36,244 nucleotides of DNA from Calditrichota bacterium (lineage in GTDB: Bacteria; Electryoneota; B3-LCP), in NCBI GenBank assembly GCA_020051775.1, contig JAGVQJ010000176.1, forward strand, positions 1-36,244, in the 5' to 3' direction. This document shows, one piece after another, positions 23,594 to 31,765 of this stretch. The first letter of the stretch is position 1. The number at the start of each line of letters is the position of its first letter. A program made the translations under genes and the position numbers. The notes below the pieces were generated by a model. That model was given only the letters and a program-made list of their open reading frames with translations, did no database searches and was not told the DNA's origin.

Positions 23594-24766
23594 TTAGGAT
23601 GATCTCTGCGGGTACGGAAGAGTCAAAGTTACATGCCCACCGCCCTTATCATTATTGCTAAATGCTATGCCTCCACCCCAGGTTTCCAGCCATCTGCGCG
23701 CCAGGTGCAAACCCATGCCGCCACGCACGACGCCTTCTTCGTTCTGGGCGATTCCCGGCCACAACGGGAGGGCAGCATGCGTTAAAGCTTGCGGTGAAAA
23801 ACCGGGGCCTCCATCTTCTATTTCCATATATACGTTCTCGGCATCTGAGCGGGTCAGGATCCGGATTTCACCGTGTTTCTGCTTGCGCTGAACGTCAATG
23901 GCATTCATGATAATTTCTTCTATCGCCATCGAAATGTCACCATAAGCCGCCCAAACGCCGGGTAACGGATCTTGAAGATCCAGGCGCACGGTGATATAAT
24001 GCTTAAAAAACAATTCGGCGCGCAGAAAAGCCAATTCACTTTTCAGGATCTGGTTCAGATTAAGGGTGACCGGTTCGGATTGAGTTTCGGCCTCGAATTT
24101 ACTGGAAAGTTCCCCAACATTGTCACGGATCTTCCGAGCCAACTCCATCACGCCGTCTAATTCCTGTCCCAGATCGGCGCGTTTTAATTTGAGCAATTCC
24201 AAGTGGCCCATCAATCCCGTCAAGATGCCGTTAATGTTATGCGTAATTCCGCCGGTGAGGCGACCGATGCTGGTATAAGGCGCCAACAAACCATGAAGGC
24301 GAATGAGCTGTTCCAGCACCTCTTTGTCATCTTGCGCTTGGGAATCGGACGGTTTCTTCATGACAGGCTCCAAGGACGCCTTAGGGGAATCAGGCCGGTC
24401 GGCCTGGAAAGCGCTTCTGGTTTTGACCAACACTTGTTGAATATCGAACGGCTTTTGCAGAAAATCCATCGCGCCCATCTTCAGTGCGCGTAGAGCATCC
24501 TGCTTGTCTCCAAAGGCAGTCAACACCATGAAAGGCAGGTCAGCATCCTGTTGCCTCATATTCTGGATCATATCCATGCCGTCCATGTCCGGCAGTTTCA
24601 GATCGGTTAGCACGAGGTCAAACGGTCGCTGCCGAAACCTGGCCAGGCCCTCCTGCCCCGAGGTGGCCGATTCGATTTGGCAGTTGCTGTCTTGCAGTAA
24701 ACGAGCCAGTGAGCTTTTTACAATACGGTCGTCTTCCACGACGAGCACGCGCTTCTTTGCCGGCAT
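23594..24766 (-). CDS. Receiver-histidine kinase hybrid
   Basis: A 390-residue cytoplasmic protein. Residues 5-118 are a receiver domain (VLVVEDD, phospho-acceptor Asp55 in LVLTDLKLPDMDG, Lys105 in LQKPFD). After a linker comes a kinase core: H-box IGRLTGGITHNINGILTGL with His176, N-box IEEIIMNAIDV with Asn288, G1 box IEDGGPGF with Asp318, and G2 box GGMGLHLARRWLE. All catalytic motifs are intact. There is no membrane segment, so it is a soluble kinase fed by phosphotransfer to its receiver. The ATG at 24764-24766 is chosen because GGAG lies six bases upstream; an in-frame GTG two codons earlier is unlikely. It is last in a three-gene signalling operon. Confidence 0.93.
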   Translation of the reverse strand: MPAKKRVLVVEDDRIVKSSLARLLQDSNCQIESATSGQEGLARFRQRPFDLVLTDLKLPDMDGMDMIQNMRQQDADLPFMVLTAFGDKQDALRALKMGAMDFLQKPFDIQQVLVKTRSAFQADRPDSPKASLEPVMKKPSDSQAQDDKEVLEQLIRLHGLLAPYTSIGRLTGGITHNINGILTGLMGHLELLKLKRADLGQELDGVMELARKIRDNVGELSSKFEAETQSEPVTLNLNQILKSELAFLRAELFFKHYITVRLDLQDPLPGVWAAYGDISMAIEEIIMNAIDVQRKQKHGEIRILTRSDAENVYMEIEDGGPGFSPQALTHAALPLWPGIAQNEEGVVRGGMGLHLARRWLETWGGGIAFSNNDKGGGHVTLTLPYPQRSS

Positions 24767-24783
24767 GAACACTCCGATTCGTC

Positions 24784-24898
24784 AACACTTCTTGATGGTC
24801 ATGGCGCGAAGAATGTTTTCAGCGCCGAAGCAATCTCCGCAATTACTTAGAGATTATTTCACCCACTGAACCAGAATTCGCAATGACTAAGAAGTGTT
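24784..24898. repeat. Degraded GTCATTGCGA...GCAATGAC interspersed repeat
   Basis: AACACTTCTT (24784-24793) is exactly inverted at 24889-24898, and inside it GTCATGGCGCGAA faces TTCGCAATGAC. Between them GAAGCAATCTCCGCAA and AGAGATTATTTC mark the element as a diverged copy of the common GTCATTGCGAG...GAAGCAATCTC palindromic repeat. It fills most of the 160-bp gap between two signalling genes. Confidence 0.6.
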
Positions 24899-24926
24899 CG
24901 GGCAAAGAATGTGCCATTGGCTGCAA

Positions 24927-26393
24927 TCAGGGAGATTGGCCGGAATTCGCCGGATCGAAGGGGAGTTGAGATTGTCCGCCGGTGGGATCAGGCCGCTCGC
25001 GATCCAAGTGATAGCGCAACGTGCCTCGTGGAATTCCCAGCAAGCGTGCGGCCTTAGTTTTGTTGCCGCCGGTTATTTCCAGGATTTTGGTGATTAACAT
25101 CTGACTGGTGTCGTGGATGGCGTTGGTCGTGCGAGTCAAGTCCACGCGCAAATTGATATACGAGCCATCGTCCGCCGGAGTGGATTCAGGTTCAGACGGG
25201 GCGGCGTGCAAACCGGGCACGATGATATTGGCCATGGTCAAGTCGTTCACACCGATGATGTCGTTATTGCTTAAGAGTGCAACCCGTTCGATGATGTTGC
25301 GTAGTTCCCGCACATTTCCGGGCCAGGGGTAAGTCATCAAGGCCGTTTCCGCATCAGGAGTGAATCCCTGTAACTTGCGGCCTAACTTCTTGTTGAATTT
25401 ATCCACAAAAAAACGCGCCAGTTGGGGAATGTCGCTGCGACGCTCCTTTAAGGGCGGCAGCACGATTCGAGCCACATTCAGACGATAATACAAATCGCGG
25501 CGGAATTGGCCTTCCTCGCAGGCTACATCGAGCGGTTTATTGGTCGCGGCTATGACGCGCAAGTTCACTTGGTTCAGTTTCGTGCCGCCCACGCGGTAGA
25601 ATTCGCCGCGTTCCAAAACGCGCAGGAATTTCACTTGGGCCTCTTCGGATAACTCGGCCACCTCGTCCAAGAACAAAGTGCCGCCGTCGGATCGTTCGAT
25701 GAAGCCTATGTGGCCGGTGCGGTCGGCTCCGGTAAAGGCGCCCTTCTCATAACCGAATAACTCGCTTTCCAGCAGGTTCTTGGCTACGGCGCCGCAGTTC
25801 AACGCGATGAACGGTTTGGCGAAACGCGGCGAAAGATAATGCAGGTATTCGGCGACCAACTCTTTACCCGTGCCGCTCTCCCCTTCGATCAGCACCGTGA
25901 TGTCAGTCCGCGCGAAGGTTTCCACCAGAGTCAAGACTTTCTTAATCTCCTGGCTGTTGCCAATGATCTTCTCGAACTTGTTCTTCTGCATTTGGCGTTG
26001 GCGAAGCTCTTCAACCTCTTTTTGTAATACTAGAGTCTGCAAGCCTTTCTGCACAGCCAGTTTCAGTTCGTCCACGTTGAAGGGTTTTTGAATGTAATCG
26101 TAAGCGCCGCGTTTCATGGCTTCAACGGCGCTGGCAACATTGGCGAAGCCGGTCACCATAATGACCAGTTGCTCAGGACGACGCTCTTTGATCTGGCGCA
26201 GCACTTCCAAACCATCCATGGCGCCTAATCGCAAATCCAGCAACACCAGATCAAAGTTGGAATCCACCGCCAACCGCAGACCCTTTTCTCCCGTTTCGGC
26301 GGATTCCACGGTATATCCATCGCTCTCCAAAATGCGGCGCATGGATCTGACAATGGCGGCGTCGTCATCAACGATTAAGATTTTCCAGGACAT
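24927..26393 (-). CDS. NtrC-family sigma-54-dependent response regulator
   Basis: A 488-residue activator with the full three-domain layout. The receiver (ILIVDDD, phospho-acceptor Asp53 in LVLLDLRL, Lys103 in IQKPFN) is followed by the AAA+ domain with Walker A GESGTGKE (171-178), GAFTGA loop (218-223) and Walker B GGTLFLDEVAEL (237-248), then PWPGNVRELRN. A Fis-type helix-turn-helix (ITGGNKTKAARLLGIPRGTL) precedes a short proline-rich tail. The intact GAFTGA loop shows that it contacts sigma-54. The ATG at 26391-26393 is preferred over an in-frame GTG seven codons earlier because the receiver fold starts there. Its target promoters were not found in the window. Confidence 0.95.
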   Translation of the reverse strand: MSWKILIVDDDAAIVRSMRRILESDGYTVESAETGEKGLRLAVDSNFDLVLLDLRLGAMDGLEVLRQIKERRPEQLVIMVTGFANVASAVEAMKRGAYDYIQKPFNVDELKLAVQKGLQTLVLQKEVEELRQRQMQKNKFEKIIGNSQEIKKVLTLVETFARTDITVLIEGESGTGKELVAEYLHYLSPRFAKPFIALNCGAVAKNLLESELFGYEKGAFTGADRTGHIGFIERSDGGTLFLDEVAELSEEAQVKFLRVLERGEFYRVGGTKLNQVNLRVIAATNKPLDVACEEGQFRRDLYYRLNVARIVLPPLKERRSDIPQLARFFVDKFNKKLGRKLQGFTPDAETALMTYPWPGNVRELRNIIERVALLSNNDIIGVNDLTMANIIVPGLHAAPSEPESTPADDGSYINLRVDLTRTTNAIHDTSQMLITKILEITGGNKTKAARLLGIPRGTLRYHLDRERPDPTGGQSQLPFDPANSGQSP

Positions 26394-26481
26394 GGATATT
26401 ACCAACTTCAGCACCCGAATGAATTCGGGAGTTCGTTAAATTGAAGTCGTTAAAACGACTGATGACATCTTTTTCGAGTGA

Positions 26482-27174
26482 TTACATGGCCGCATTTATT
26501 CCCAGTGGAAACAGTACTTTGTACCGAGTATCTTCCCCTGAACGACTGTCAATCTCCAGCCGGCAGTGATGAGCCGTCAGGATCTTGTGTACGAAAGCCA
26601 TGCCGAAGCCGGATTCGGAACTCTGTAGCGCCGTTAGAGGATCGAAAAGCTGCTCCACGCGTGCTGGGGTTAGAGGTTGGCCGCTGCGGATGAATTCTAA
26701 AATAGCGGTTTGGTCAACCAGGTGACTGGTTACGCTCAGTCGTCCCCCCTCCTCTGCACAATGAGCGCAATGTTCGACGAGTCCAGTCATCGCCCGGCTG
26801 AAATGATTCAGGTCAGCTTCAACCTCCGGCACACCGTTAAGATGCGTAGTAACCTTGAGGCGGCGACTCTGCAGGAGAGCATCATGATCCGCCACAGCTC
26901 GCGACAGCAGGGTGTTCAAATCCACCGGCTCGAATTTCAACTTCAAACTGCCCGTGAACTCGACAAACTCGCGAATCATCTGATCCAGCCGGGCGACAGA
27001 TTCCATGATATCCGCGTATATTTCGCTCTGCGCCTGGTGTTGTGAATATACCATCTGCAGGTATTGCACATTCATGCTGACGCCGGTCAGAGGATTGCGA
27101 ATGGCGTGAGCGAATGCGTGAATCAGATCTTGATATTGGTCTTTGTCTAAGGGGTTGAAAGTATGATCAGCCAT
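26482..27174 (-). CDS. Soluble histidine kinase with degenerate ATPase motifs
   Basis: A 230-residue protein without membrane segments. The dimerisation/phosphoacceptor region is good: FAHAIRNPLTGVSMNVQYLQ with His23, followed by the usual coil and REFVEFTGSLKLKFEPVDL. In the ATPase region the N-box asparagine is missing (TGLVEHCAHCAEEGG) and the G1 aspartate is missing (LEFIRSGQPLTPARVEQLF). Only a G2-like GFGMAFVHKI remains. It may therefore be a phosphotransfer or scaffold partner, phosphorylated by another kinase such as the hybrid two genes downstream. It is first in the operon with the NtrC-type regulator (88-bp gap). Annotation as an active kinase should be treated with care. Confidence 0.85.
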   Translation of the reverse strand: MADHTFNPLDKDQYQDLIHAFAHAIRNPLTGVSMNVQYLQMVYSQHQAQSEIYADIMESVARLDQMIREFVEFTGSLKLKFEPVDLNTLLSRAVADHDALLQSRRLKVTTHLNGVPEVEADLNHFSRAMTGLVEHCAHCAEEGGRLSVTSHLVDQTAILEFIRSGQPLTPARVEQLFDPLTALQSSESGFGMAFVHKILTAHHCRLEIDSRSGEDTRYKVLFPLGINAAM

Positions 27175-27310
27175 GGAATACCGAATTTATTCCCCGCCGC
27201 TAAAGGGGGAAAAGGATTTCGCTAAGTGATCTTCCCTACCTGACATAATAAGGAGGGAAAGAAGGGTTTTGATATTGGAGGGGTGGCTGTATTTCGCCGA
27301 TACGGGGATA

Positions 27311-27339
27311 AAGGTAACAATTTCGAAGCGGGATGTCAA
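27311..27339 (-). promoter_or_regulatory. Promoter of the signalling operon
   Basis: TTGACA (27334-27339), a 17-bp spacer and TACCTT (27311-27316), about 130 bp before the first start codon. The divergent promoter at 27471 shares this intergenic region (27175-27558), in which no gene was seen. Confidence 0.6.
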
Positions 27340-27470
27340 GGGATTTGTGGGTTGATAGTTATAGGATCTGGGGATTAGGGTACGGGGGCTTGTTGCCAAA
27401 ATCGCCCCCGATCACGACTGAGTGCGATCCTGAGTGATAGGGAGTGACGTAATTGAGGGATAAAAAGTTC

Positions 27471-27499
27471 TTGACAAATAAAATACTGAGAATTATATT
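27471..27499 (+). promoter_or_regulatory. Consensus promoter of the small exported protein gene
   Basis: TTGACA (27471-27476), a 17-bp spacer and TATATT (27494-27499), identical in both boxes and spacing to the tRNA-Gln promoter. Confidence 0.8.
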
Positions 27500-27558
27500 A
27501 CAGCGAATTCATGAGCAACTCCCCTAAAACATTTTTATTTGCGAAGGAGGATCCTGAT

Positions 27559-28053
27559 ATGCGTATCGCAAGAATTCTCATGGTGTTGTTGATGGCAGGA
27601 GTCTGTTCTGGTCTCCCCAAAATGATGACCGCCCAAGAAGAAGATCTGAACGATACGGAGCGGGAATTACAAAGTCTCTACATGAATTATTTATCCACGG
27701 AAGGATACTCTCCAGTAGTGGATAAAGACGGCGATGTAAAATTCAAATACGAGGGCCGCGTTTACTTTATTATTGTGACAGAAAAAGACCCAGAATTTTT
27801 TCAGCTTATTCTACCCGGTATTTGGTCAATTGAAAACGAGAAGGAACGGATACAAGTGCTGACGGCTGCCGATCATACTAATGCCAAGACCAAAGCTGCA
27901 AAAATTCATACGGTCAATAACAATGTCTGGGTATCAATTGAGTTCTTCATGGTTTCCAGGGAGGAGTTCAAAGGCACCTTTAAACGAAACTTGTCAGCCC
28001 TGAATGGTGGATTGAAAAATTTCGCCATCAAAATGCAAGAGTTAAAGGAGTAA
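27559..28053 (+). CDS. Small exported protein of unknown function
   Basis: A 164-residue protein with a signal peptide (MRIARILMVLLMAGVCSGLP, cleavage probably after MTA|QEE). The mature part has the pattern DKDGDVKFKYEGRVYFIIV then EKDPEFFQLILPGIWSIENE. This alpha/beta pattern resembles the YbjN/type III chaperone-like fold found in many uncharacterised FCB proteins; I cannot assign a function. The ATG at 27559 is chosen over one 16 codons upstream because AAGGAGG (27544-27550) precedes it by eight bases. It has its own consensus promoter and is followed after 3 bp by the macro-domain gene. Confidence 0.85.
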   Translation: MRIARILMVLLMAGVCSGLPKMMTAQEEDLNDTERELQSLYMNYLSTEGYSPVVDKDGDVKFKYEGRVYFIIVTEKDPEFFQLILPGIWSIENEKERIQVLTAADHTNAKTKAAKIHTVNNNVWVSIEFFMVSREEFKGTFKRNLSALNGGLKNFAIKMQELKE

Positions 28054-28056
28054 CAT

Positions 28057-28554
28057 CTGAAAGCCGTCGTAGCCGACATCACCACCCTGGCCGTGGATGC
28101 CATCGTCAATGCGGCCAACACCCGACTGCTGGGCGGCGGCGGGGTAGATGGAGCCATCCATAGCGCTGCCGGACCGGAGCTACTGACCGAATGCCGCTCT
28201 TTGCATGGCTGCGCCACCGGCCAGGCGAAACTCACTCGCGGCTATAAACTCCCGGCCAAGTTCGTCATTCACACCGTCGGCCCGGTATGGCACGGAGGCA
28301 ACCAGGGCGAACCAGGGCTGCTGCGCAACTGTTATTGGAATTCCTTGGAAATCGCACGGATGAATGATTTCAAATCCATCGCCTTCCCCTGTATCAGCAC
28401 CGGCGTCTATGGATATCCTCTGGAAGAAGCCGCCCAAATCGCTGTAAAGACGGTTCGGGGATATGCGGAAACGACCGGGTACCAAGGCGAAGTGATTTTC
28501 TGCTGCTTTGGCCAACGCGCTCTTGAGCTCTACCAAGAGCTTGTAGCGCTTTAA
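28057..28554 (+). CDS. Macro-domain protein, probably starting at CTG
   Basis: A 165-residue stand-alone macro domain of the O-acetyl-ADP-ribose deacetylase/ADP-ribose-binding type. [20 protein letters not shown] with [10 protein letters not shown] form the phosphate- and ribose-binding loops, and [14 protein letters not shown] is the second loop. Family members begin with a strand of the type I-x-x-V-x-x-DIT-x-L. Here that strand ([11 protein letters not shown]) is encoded upstream of the first conventional start (GTG at 28093), and the only suitable codon is CTG at 28057-28059, six bases after a perfect AAAGGAG (28044-28050). A GTG start would remove the first beta strand. The gene follows the exported protein gene by 3 bp, so translation is probably coupled. 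Confidence 0.88.
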   Translation: MKAVVADITTLAVDAIVNAANTRLLGGGGVDGAIHSAAGPELLTECRSLHGCATGQAKLTRGYKLPAKFVIHTVGPVWHGGNQGEPGLLRNCYWNSLEIARMNDFKSIAFPCISTGVYGYPLEEAAQIAVKTVRGYAETTGYQGEVIFCCFGQRALELYQELVAL

Positions 28555-28580
28555 CCCTCCAAAATCCCCCGTGAAAATCA

Positions 28581-28609
28581 TTGAAATTCCCCCCAAAGTT
28601 GCTTATCTT
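28581..28609 (+). promoter_or_regulatory. Probable promoter of the ROK kinase gene
   Basis: TTGAAA (28581-28586), a 17-bp spacer and TATCTT (28604-28609), about 70 bp before the start codon. Confidence 0.55.
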
Positions 28610-28625
28610 TTACACTTCTGAATGG

Positions 28626-28645
28626 ATTCCCACTTGCGTGGGAAT
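28626..28645. repeat. ATTCCCAC/GTGGGAAT hairpin
   Basis: A perfect 8-bp stem with a TTGC loop, preceded by TGG and followed by GACC. It belongs to the same GGATTCC...GGAATGAC repeat class as 18149-18171 and lies in the leader of the ROK kinase gene. Confidence 0.65.
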
Positions 28646-28678
28646 GACCATAACATAAGTTAAACCGTATTTCTTTCG

Positions 28679-29572
28679 ATGAAAAAGAGTTTAGGGTTGG
28701 ATGTAGGCGGCACACACGTCAAGGCGGCGGTGCTAAGTTCCGACGGACGAGTGCTGGATCGAGCAGTCGTCAGGACTCCGGAATCTCGGCAGGTTGACGA
28801 GGTGACTTCCCTGTTGATTCAAGTCAGCCAAGCTTTGCTGGCAAAACACACCGACGTGGAGGCTGTGGGCGTAGGCGCTCCCGGCCTGATTGATCTGGAT
28901 CGCCGGGTGATTCGCACCGCGCCCAATTTCCCCACCTGGAAAAACGTACCTCTGGCCGAATTGATTGCCGCTGAAATCCCCCTGCCGGTCAGTTTGGAAA
29001 ATGACGTCAACTGCTTCGGGCTGGCGGAACACCGCTGGGGATCGGGAATGGGCTTTCAGCACTTGATTGCCCTGGCGATTGGCACTGGCATCGGAGGCGC
29101 CATCATCCTCGATGGGAAGCTTTACCGGGGCAGCAGCGGAGCCGCCGCCGAACTGGGGCATGTCAGCGTGGATTTGTGGGGTCCACGCTGCAATTGCGGC
29201 AATCTAGGTTGCGTGGAACGGTATCTTGGGGAGATTTGGTATGCTCAAGCCGCTGCTGAGGCATTAGATGACGGGACGATCACTTCACCCCGCCAGGTCA
29301 GCGCACGAGCGGATGCCGGTGATGAACAGGCATTGCGTTTTATCATCGAGCGGGGAGAAATCCTGGGAGTAGCCTGCGTGTCGCTGATCAACGCTTTTGA
29401 TCCAGAGGCGATCATCATAGGCGGAGGTGTTGCTCTGGCGGGAGAACCGCTTTTCGCAGGAGTACGCAAAGCCATCCGCGAACGGCTGTATCCTACTACA
29501 GCAGAAAAGATCAGAATCATACCCGCGAAGCTGGGGACGATTTCGGGGGCTATGGGAGCGGCAATCCTCTGA
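28679..29572 (+). CDS. ROK-family sugar kinase, probable glucokinase
   Basis: A 297-residue ROK protein without an N-terminal DNA-binding domain, so a kinase rather than a NagC-type repressor. It shows ATP-binding LDVGGTHVKAAVL (7-19), catalytic Asp109 in LENDVNCFGLAEHRWG, and GTGIGGAI. The zinc motif has ELGHVSVD with His161 and CNCGNLGCVERYLG with Cys171, Cys173 and Cys178. FDPEAIIIGGGVA closes the fold. Glucose is the likeliest substrate given the GH57 enzyme 45 bp downstream, which would release glucose from maltodextrins; N-acetyl-hexosamine cannot be excluded. No ribosome binding site is visible before the ATG. Confidence 0.93.
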   Translation: MKKSLGLDVGGTHVKAAVLSSDGRVLDRAVVRTPESRQVDEVTSLLIQVSQALLAKHTDVEAVGVGAPGLIDLDRRVIRTAPNFPTWKNVPLAELIAAEIPLPVSLENDVNCFGLAEHRWGSGMGFQHLIALAIGTGIGGAIILDGKLYRGSSGAAAELGHVSVDLWGPRCNCGNLGCVERYLGEIWYAQAAAEALDDGTITSPRQVSARADAGDEQALRFIIERGEILGVACVSLINAFDPEAIIIGGGVALAGEPLFAGVRKAIRERLYPTTAEKIRIIPAKLGTISGAMGAAIL

Positions 29573-29603
29573 AATTATAAATCATGAATTATAAATTATA
29601 AAT
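29573..29603. repeat. AT-rich repeat related to the IVP-gene flanks
   Basis: AATTATAAAT at 29573-29582, then AATTATAAATTATAAAT at 29587-29603, which matches 15 of 17 bases of the inverted repeat around the IVP-type gene. It fills the short gap between the ROK kinase and the GH57 gene. Confidence 0.55.
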
Positions 29604-29617
29604 ATACAACTACTTAA

Positions 29618-31765
29618 ATGAATAAAATCAATTTTATTCTCGGAGTGCATAATCATCAGCCGGTGGGGAATTTCGACCATGTCTTCGAGGAGGCGTATCA
29701 AAAATCGTATCTGCCTCTGTTGAATGCACTGCTCGAATTTCCCTCTATCAAGATGATGTACCACACAACCGGCCCGTTGTATGACTGGTTGGAGTCCAAC
29801 CACTCGGAATATTTCGATCTGGTGAAAGTACTCCTCAGTCGTGAGCAGCTTGAAATGATGACGGGCGGATACCACGAGCCGATCCTGGCCATAATCCCAG
29901 ACCGCGACAAGCTTGCACAGATCGGCAAAATGACCCGGTATCTCGAAACCAAATTCGGGCAGAAACCTTGCGGAATGTGGATAGCCGAGCGCATCTGGGA
30001 GCCGCACTTAGCCAAATCCCTGGCGCAAGCCGGAGTTGAATTCGTCACATTGGATGACTACCACTTCTTTTCCGCCGGTCTGGATCCCGAATCTCTTCTT
30101 GGTTATTATCGCAGCGATGAGCAGGGATACAGCCTCAATCTCTTCCCCATCAGCAAGAAACTGCGTTACCTGATCCCCTTTGCGCAACCGGAAGACAGTC
30201 TGGGCTACTTGCGGGAGAAGGCCGACGAAAGCGGAAACAACTTGCTGGTCATGGCAGACGACGGAGAGAAGTTCGGATTGTGGCCCGGCACTCACGAATG
30301 GATTTACGAAAAGGGTTGGTTGAAGCGCTTTTTCCAGGCTTTGGACCAGGCCATGCAGGAAGGCTGGTTAAGGTTGACGACAATCGCGCAGTACAGCGCC
30401 GAGCATGCGCCACGCGGTCGGGTTTACCTGCCTACTGCCAGTTATTTTGAAATGAGCGAATGGTCGCTACCGGCGGCCAGCGGAGCCAAATTCCATCATA
30501 TTGCCCACGAATTCGAGAACCAAGGCCGAATGGAGGAGCTGACGCCCTACTTGAAAGGCGGATTCTGGCGCAACTTCCTGGCCAAGTACGAAGAGTCCAA
30601 TTGGATGTATCGTAAGATGCTGTGGGTATCAGGAAAAATCGCCGATCTTGACAGTTGCATTATGGTAGACGCGCCGGATTTCTCCGGGAAACTTAGCTTA
30701 GCGCAAAATCACCTGTACCGCGCGCAATGCAATTGCGCTTACTGGCACGGCGTATTCGGAGGTCTTTACTTGCCGCATCTGCGCCACGCCATCTACCAGA
30801 ACCTCCTGGCGGCGGAAGAGTTGATCAACCAGATCGAAGAAGTGGATCATCAATTTGAAGAACTGAAGCAGTTGGACTTCGACGCTGATGGCAGCGACGA
30901 ACTTTACCTTCGAAACTTCAATGTCGGGGTCATTTTGTCACCGCGACAGGGTGGCGCTGCTCTGGAATTGGACTTTCTCCCCGCTCATTTTAATTTGCTG
31001 AATACCTTACGCCGTCAGCCGGAAGCCTACCATGAACAGGTCAATAAGGCTGGCGGTGAGGTTCAAGAGGGCAAGTCCATCCACGATCAAGTACGAATTA
31101 AGGAAGCGGGGCTGGAAAGCTATCTGGTTTACGATCAGCATCCGCGCGGTGCTCTGATTGACCATTTTTTGTCCGAAAAGGAATCTCCGCAAAGCTTAAA
31201 AGCGGGGGTATATTACGAACTGGGCGCTGATTTCGTGAATCAGCCATACCAAGTTGTTGAGTCGCTTTCCAACCGGACAGTCATCGAGCTCCTCCGGATC
31301 GGGAAAATCGTGGATAATGAAGTCGAATTACGCAAGACGGTGGCCTTATCGAAAGATGGCAAAGGGTTGGATATCGGTTACGCAATATCCAATCGGAGCG
31401 CCATCCCCTTGACGATCCGTCTCGCACCGGAGTTCAATTTTGCGCTGCTGGCGGGGGATTATCCTCCGGATTATTATTACCAGGACGACCAGGGATTAGA
31501 TCACACAGCATTAAATTCGATGGGTGTATCCGTCGGTGTTCGCCGCTTTTCACTTTACGATAAGTATGATAAGGTGGCGATCCACTTCCAATTTGAAGCA
31601 CCGACGGAAGTCTGGCGCTACCCAGTGGAAACGGTTTCGCTGTCGGAAGGAGGCTTCGAGAGGGTGTTTCAATCGTCCTGCGTGTTGCCGGGGTGGAACT
31701 TGAATGTCGGAAAGGGCGAGGAATTCAGTGTGAGGTTCAAGTTGTTGATGGAGAAACTCGATTGA
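29618..31765 (+). CDS. GH57 4-alpha-glucanotransferase / alpha-amylase
   Basis: A 715-residue glycoside hydrolase family 57 enzyme, the size of the Thermococcus 4-alpha-glucanotransferase group. The conserved regions appear in order: HNHQPVGNF (11-19), GGYHEPILAIIPDRD (83-97), GMWIAERIWEPHL with nucleophile Glu124, and VMADDGEKFGLWPGTHEWIY with acid/base Asp214. The C-terminal half matches the beta-sandwich domains of the family (YLRNFNVGVILSPRQGGAA, then VELRKTVALSKDGKGLDI). There is no signal peptide, so it acts on cytoplasmic maltodextrin or glycogen. It follows the ROK kinase on the same strand and overlaps the convergent gene by 29 bp at its end. No ribosome binding site is visible. Confidence 0.94.
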   Translation: MNKINFILGVHNHQPVGNFDHVFEEAYQKSYLPLLNALLEFPSIKMMYHTTGPLYDWLESNHSEYFDLVKVLLSREQLEMMTGGYHEPILAIIPDRDKLAQIGKMTRYLETKFGQKPCGMWIAERIWEPHLAKSLAQAGVEFVTLDDYHFFSAGLDPESLLGYYRSDEQGYSLNLFPISKKLRYLIPFAQPEDSLGYLREKADESGNNLLVMADDGEKFGLWPGTHEWIYEKGWLKRFFQALDQAMQEGWLRLTTIAQYSAEHAPRGRVYLPTASYFEMSEWSLPAASGAKFHHIAHEFENQGRMEELTPYLKGGFWRNFLAKYEESNWMYRKMLWVSGKIADLDSCIMVDAPDFSGKLSLAQNHLYRAQCNCAYWHGVFGGLYLPHLRHAIYQNLLAAEELINQIEEVDHQFEELKQLDFDADGSDELYLRNFNVGVILSPRQGGAALELDFLPAHFNLLNTLRRQPEAYHEQVNKAGGEVQEGKSIHDQVRIKEAGLESYLVYDQHPRGALIDHFLSEKESPQSLKAGVYYELGADFVNQPYQVVESLSNRTVIELLRIGKIVDNEVELRKTVALSKDGKGLDIGYAISNRSAIPLTIRLAPEFNFALLAGDYPPDYYYQDDQGLDHTALNSMGVSVGVRRFSLYDKYDKVAIHFQFEAPTEVWRYPVETVSLSEGGFERVFQSSCVLPGWNLNVGKGEEFSVRFKLLMEKLD

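Noticed and set aside
27187-27399. 70-residue minus-strand ORF upstream of the signalling operon
   Set aside because: It overlaps the consensus promoter at 27311-27339 and has no ribosome binding site or domain.
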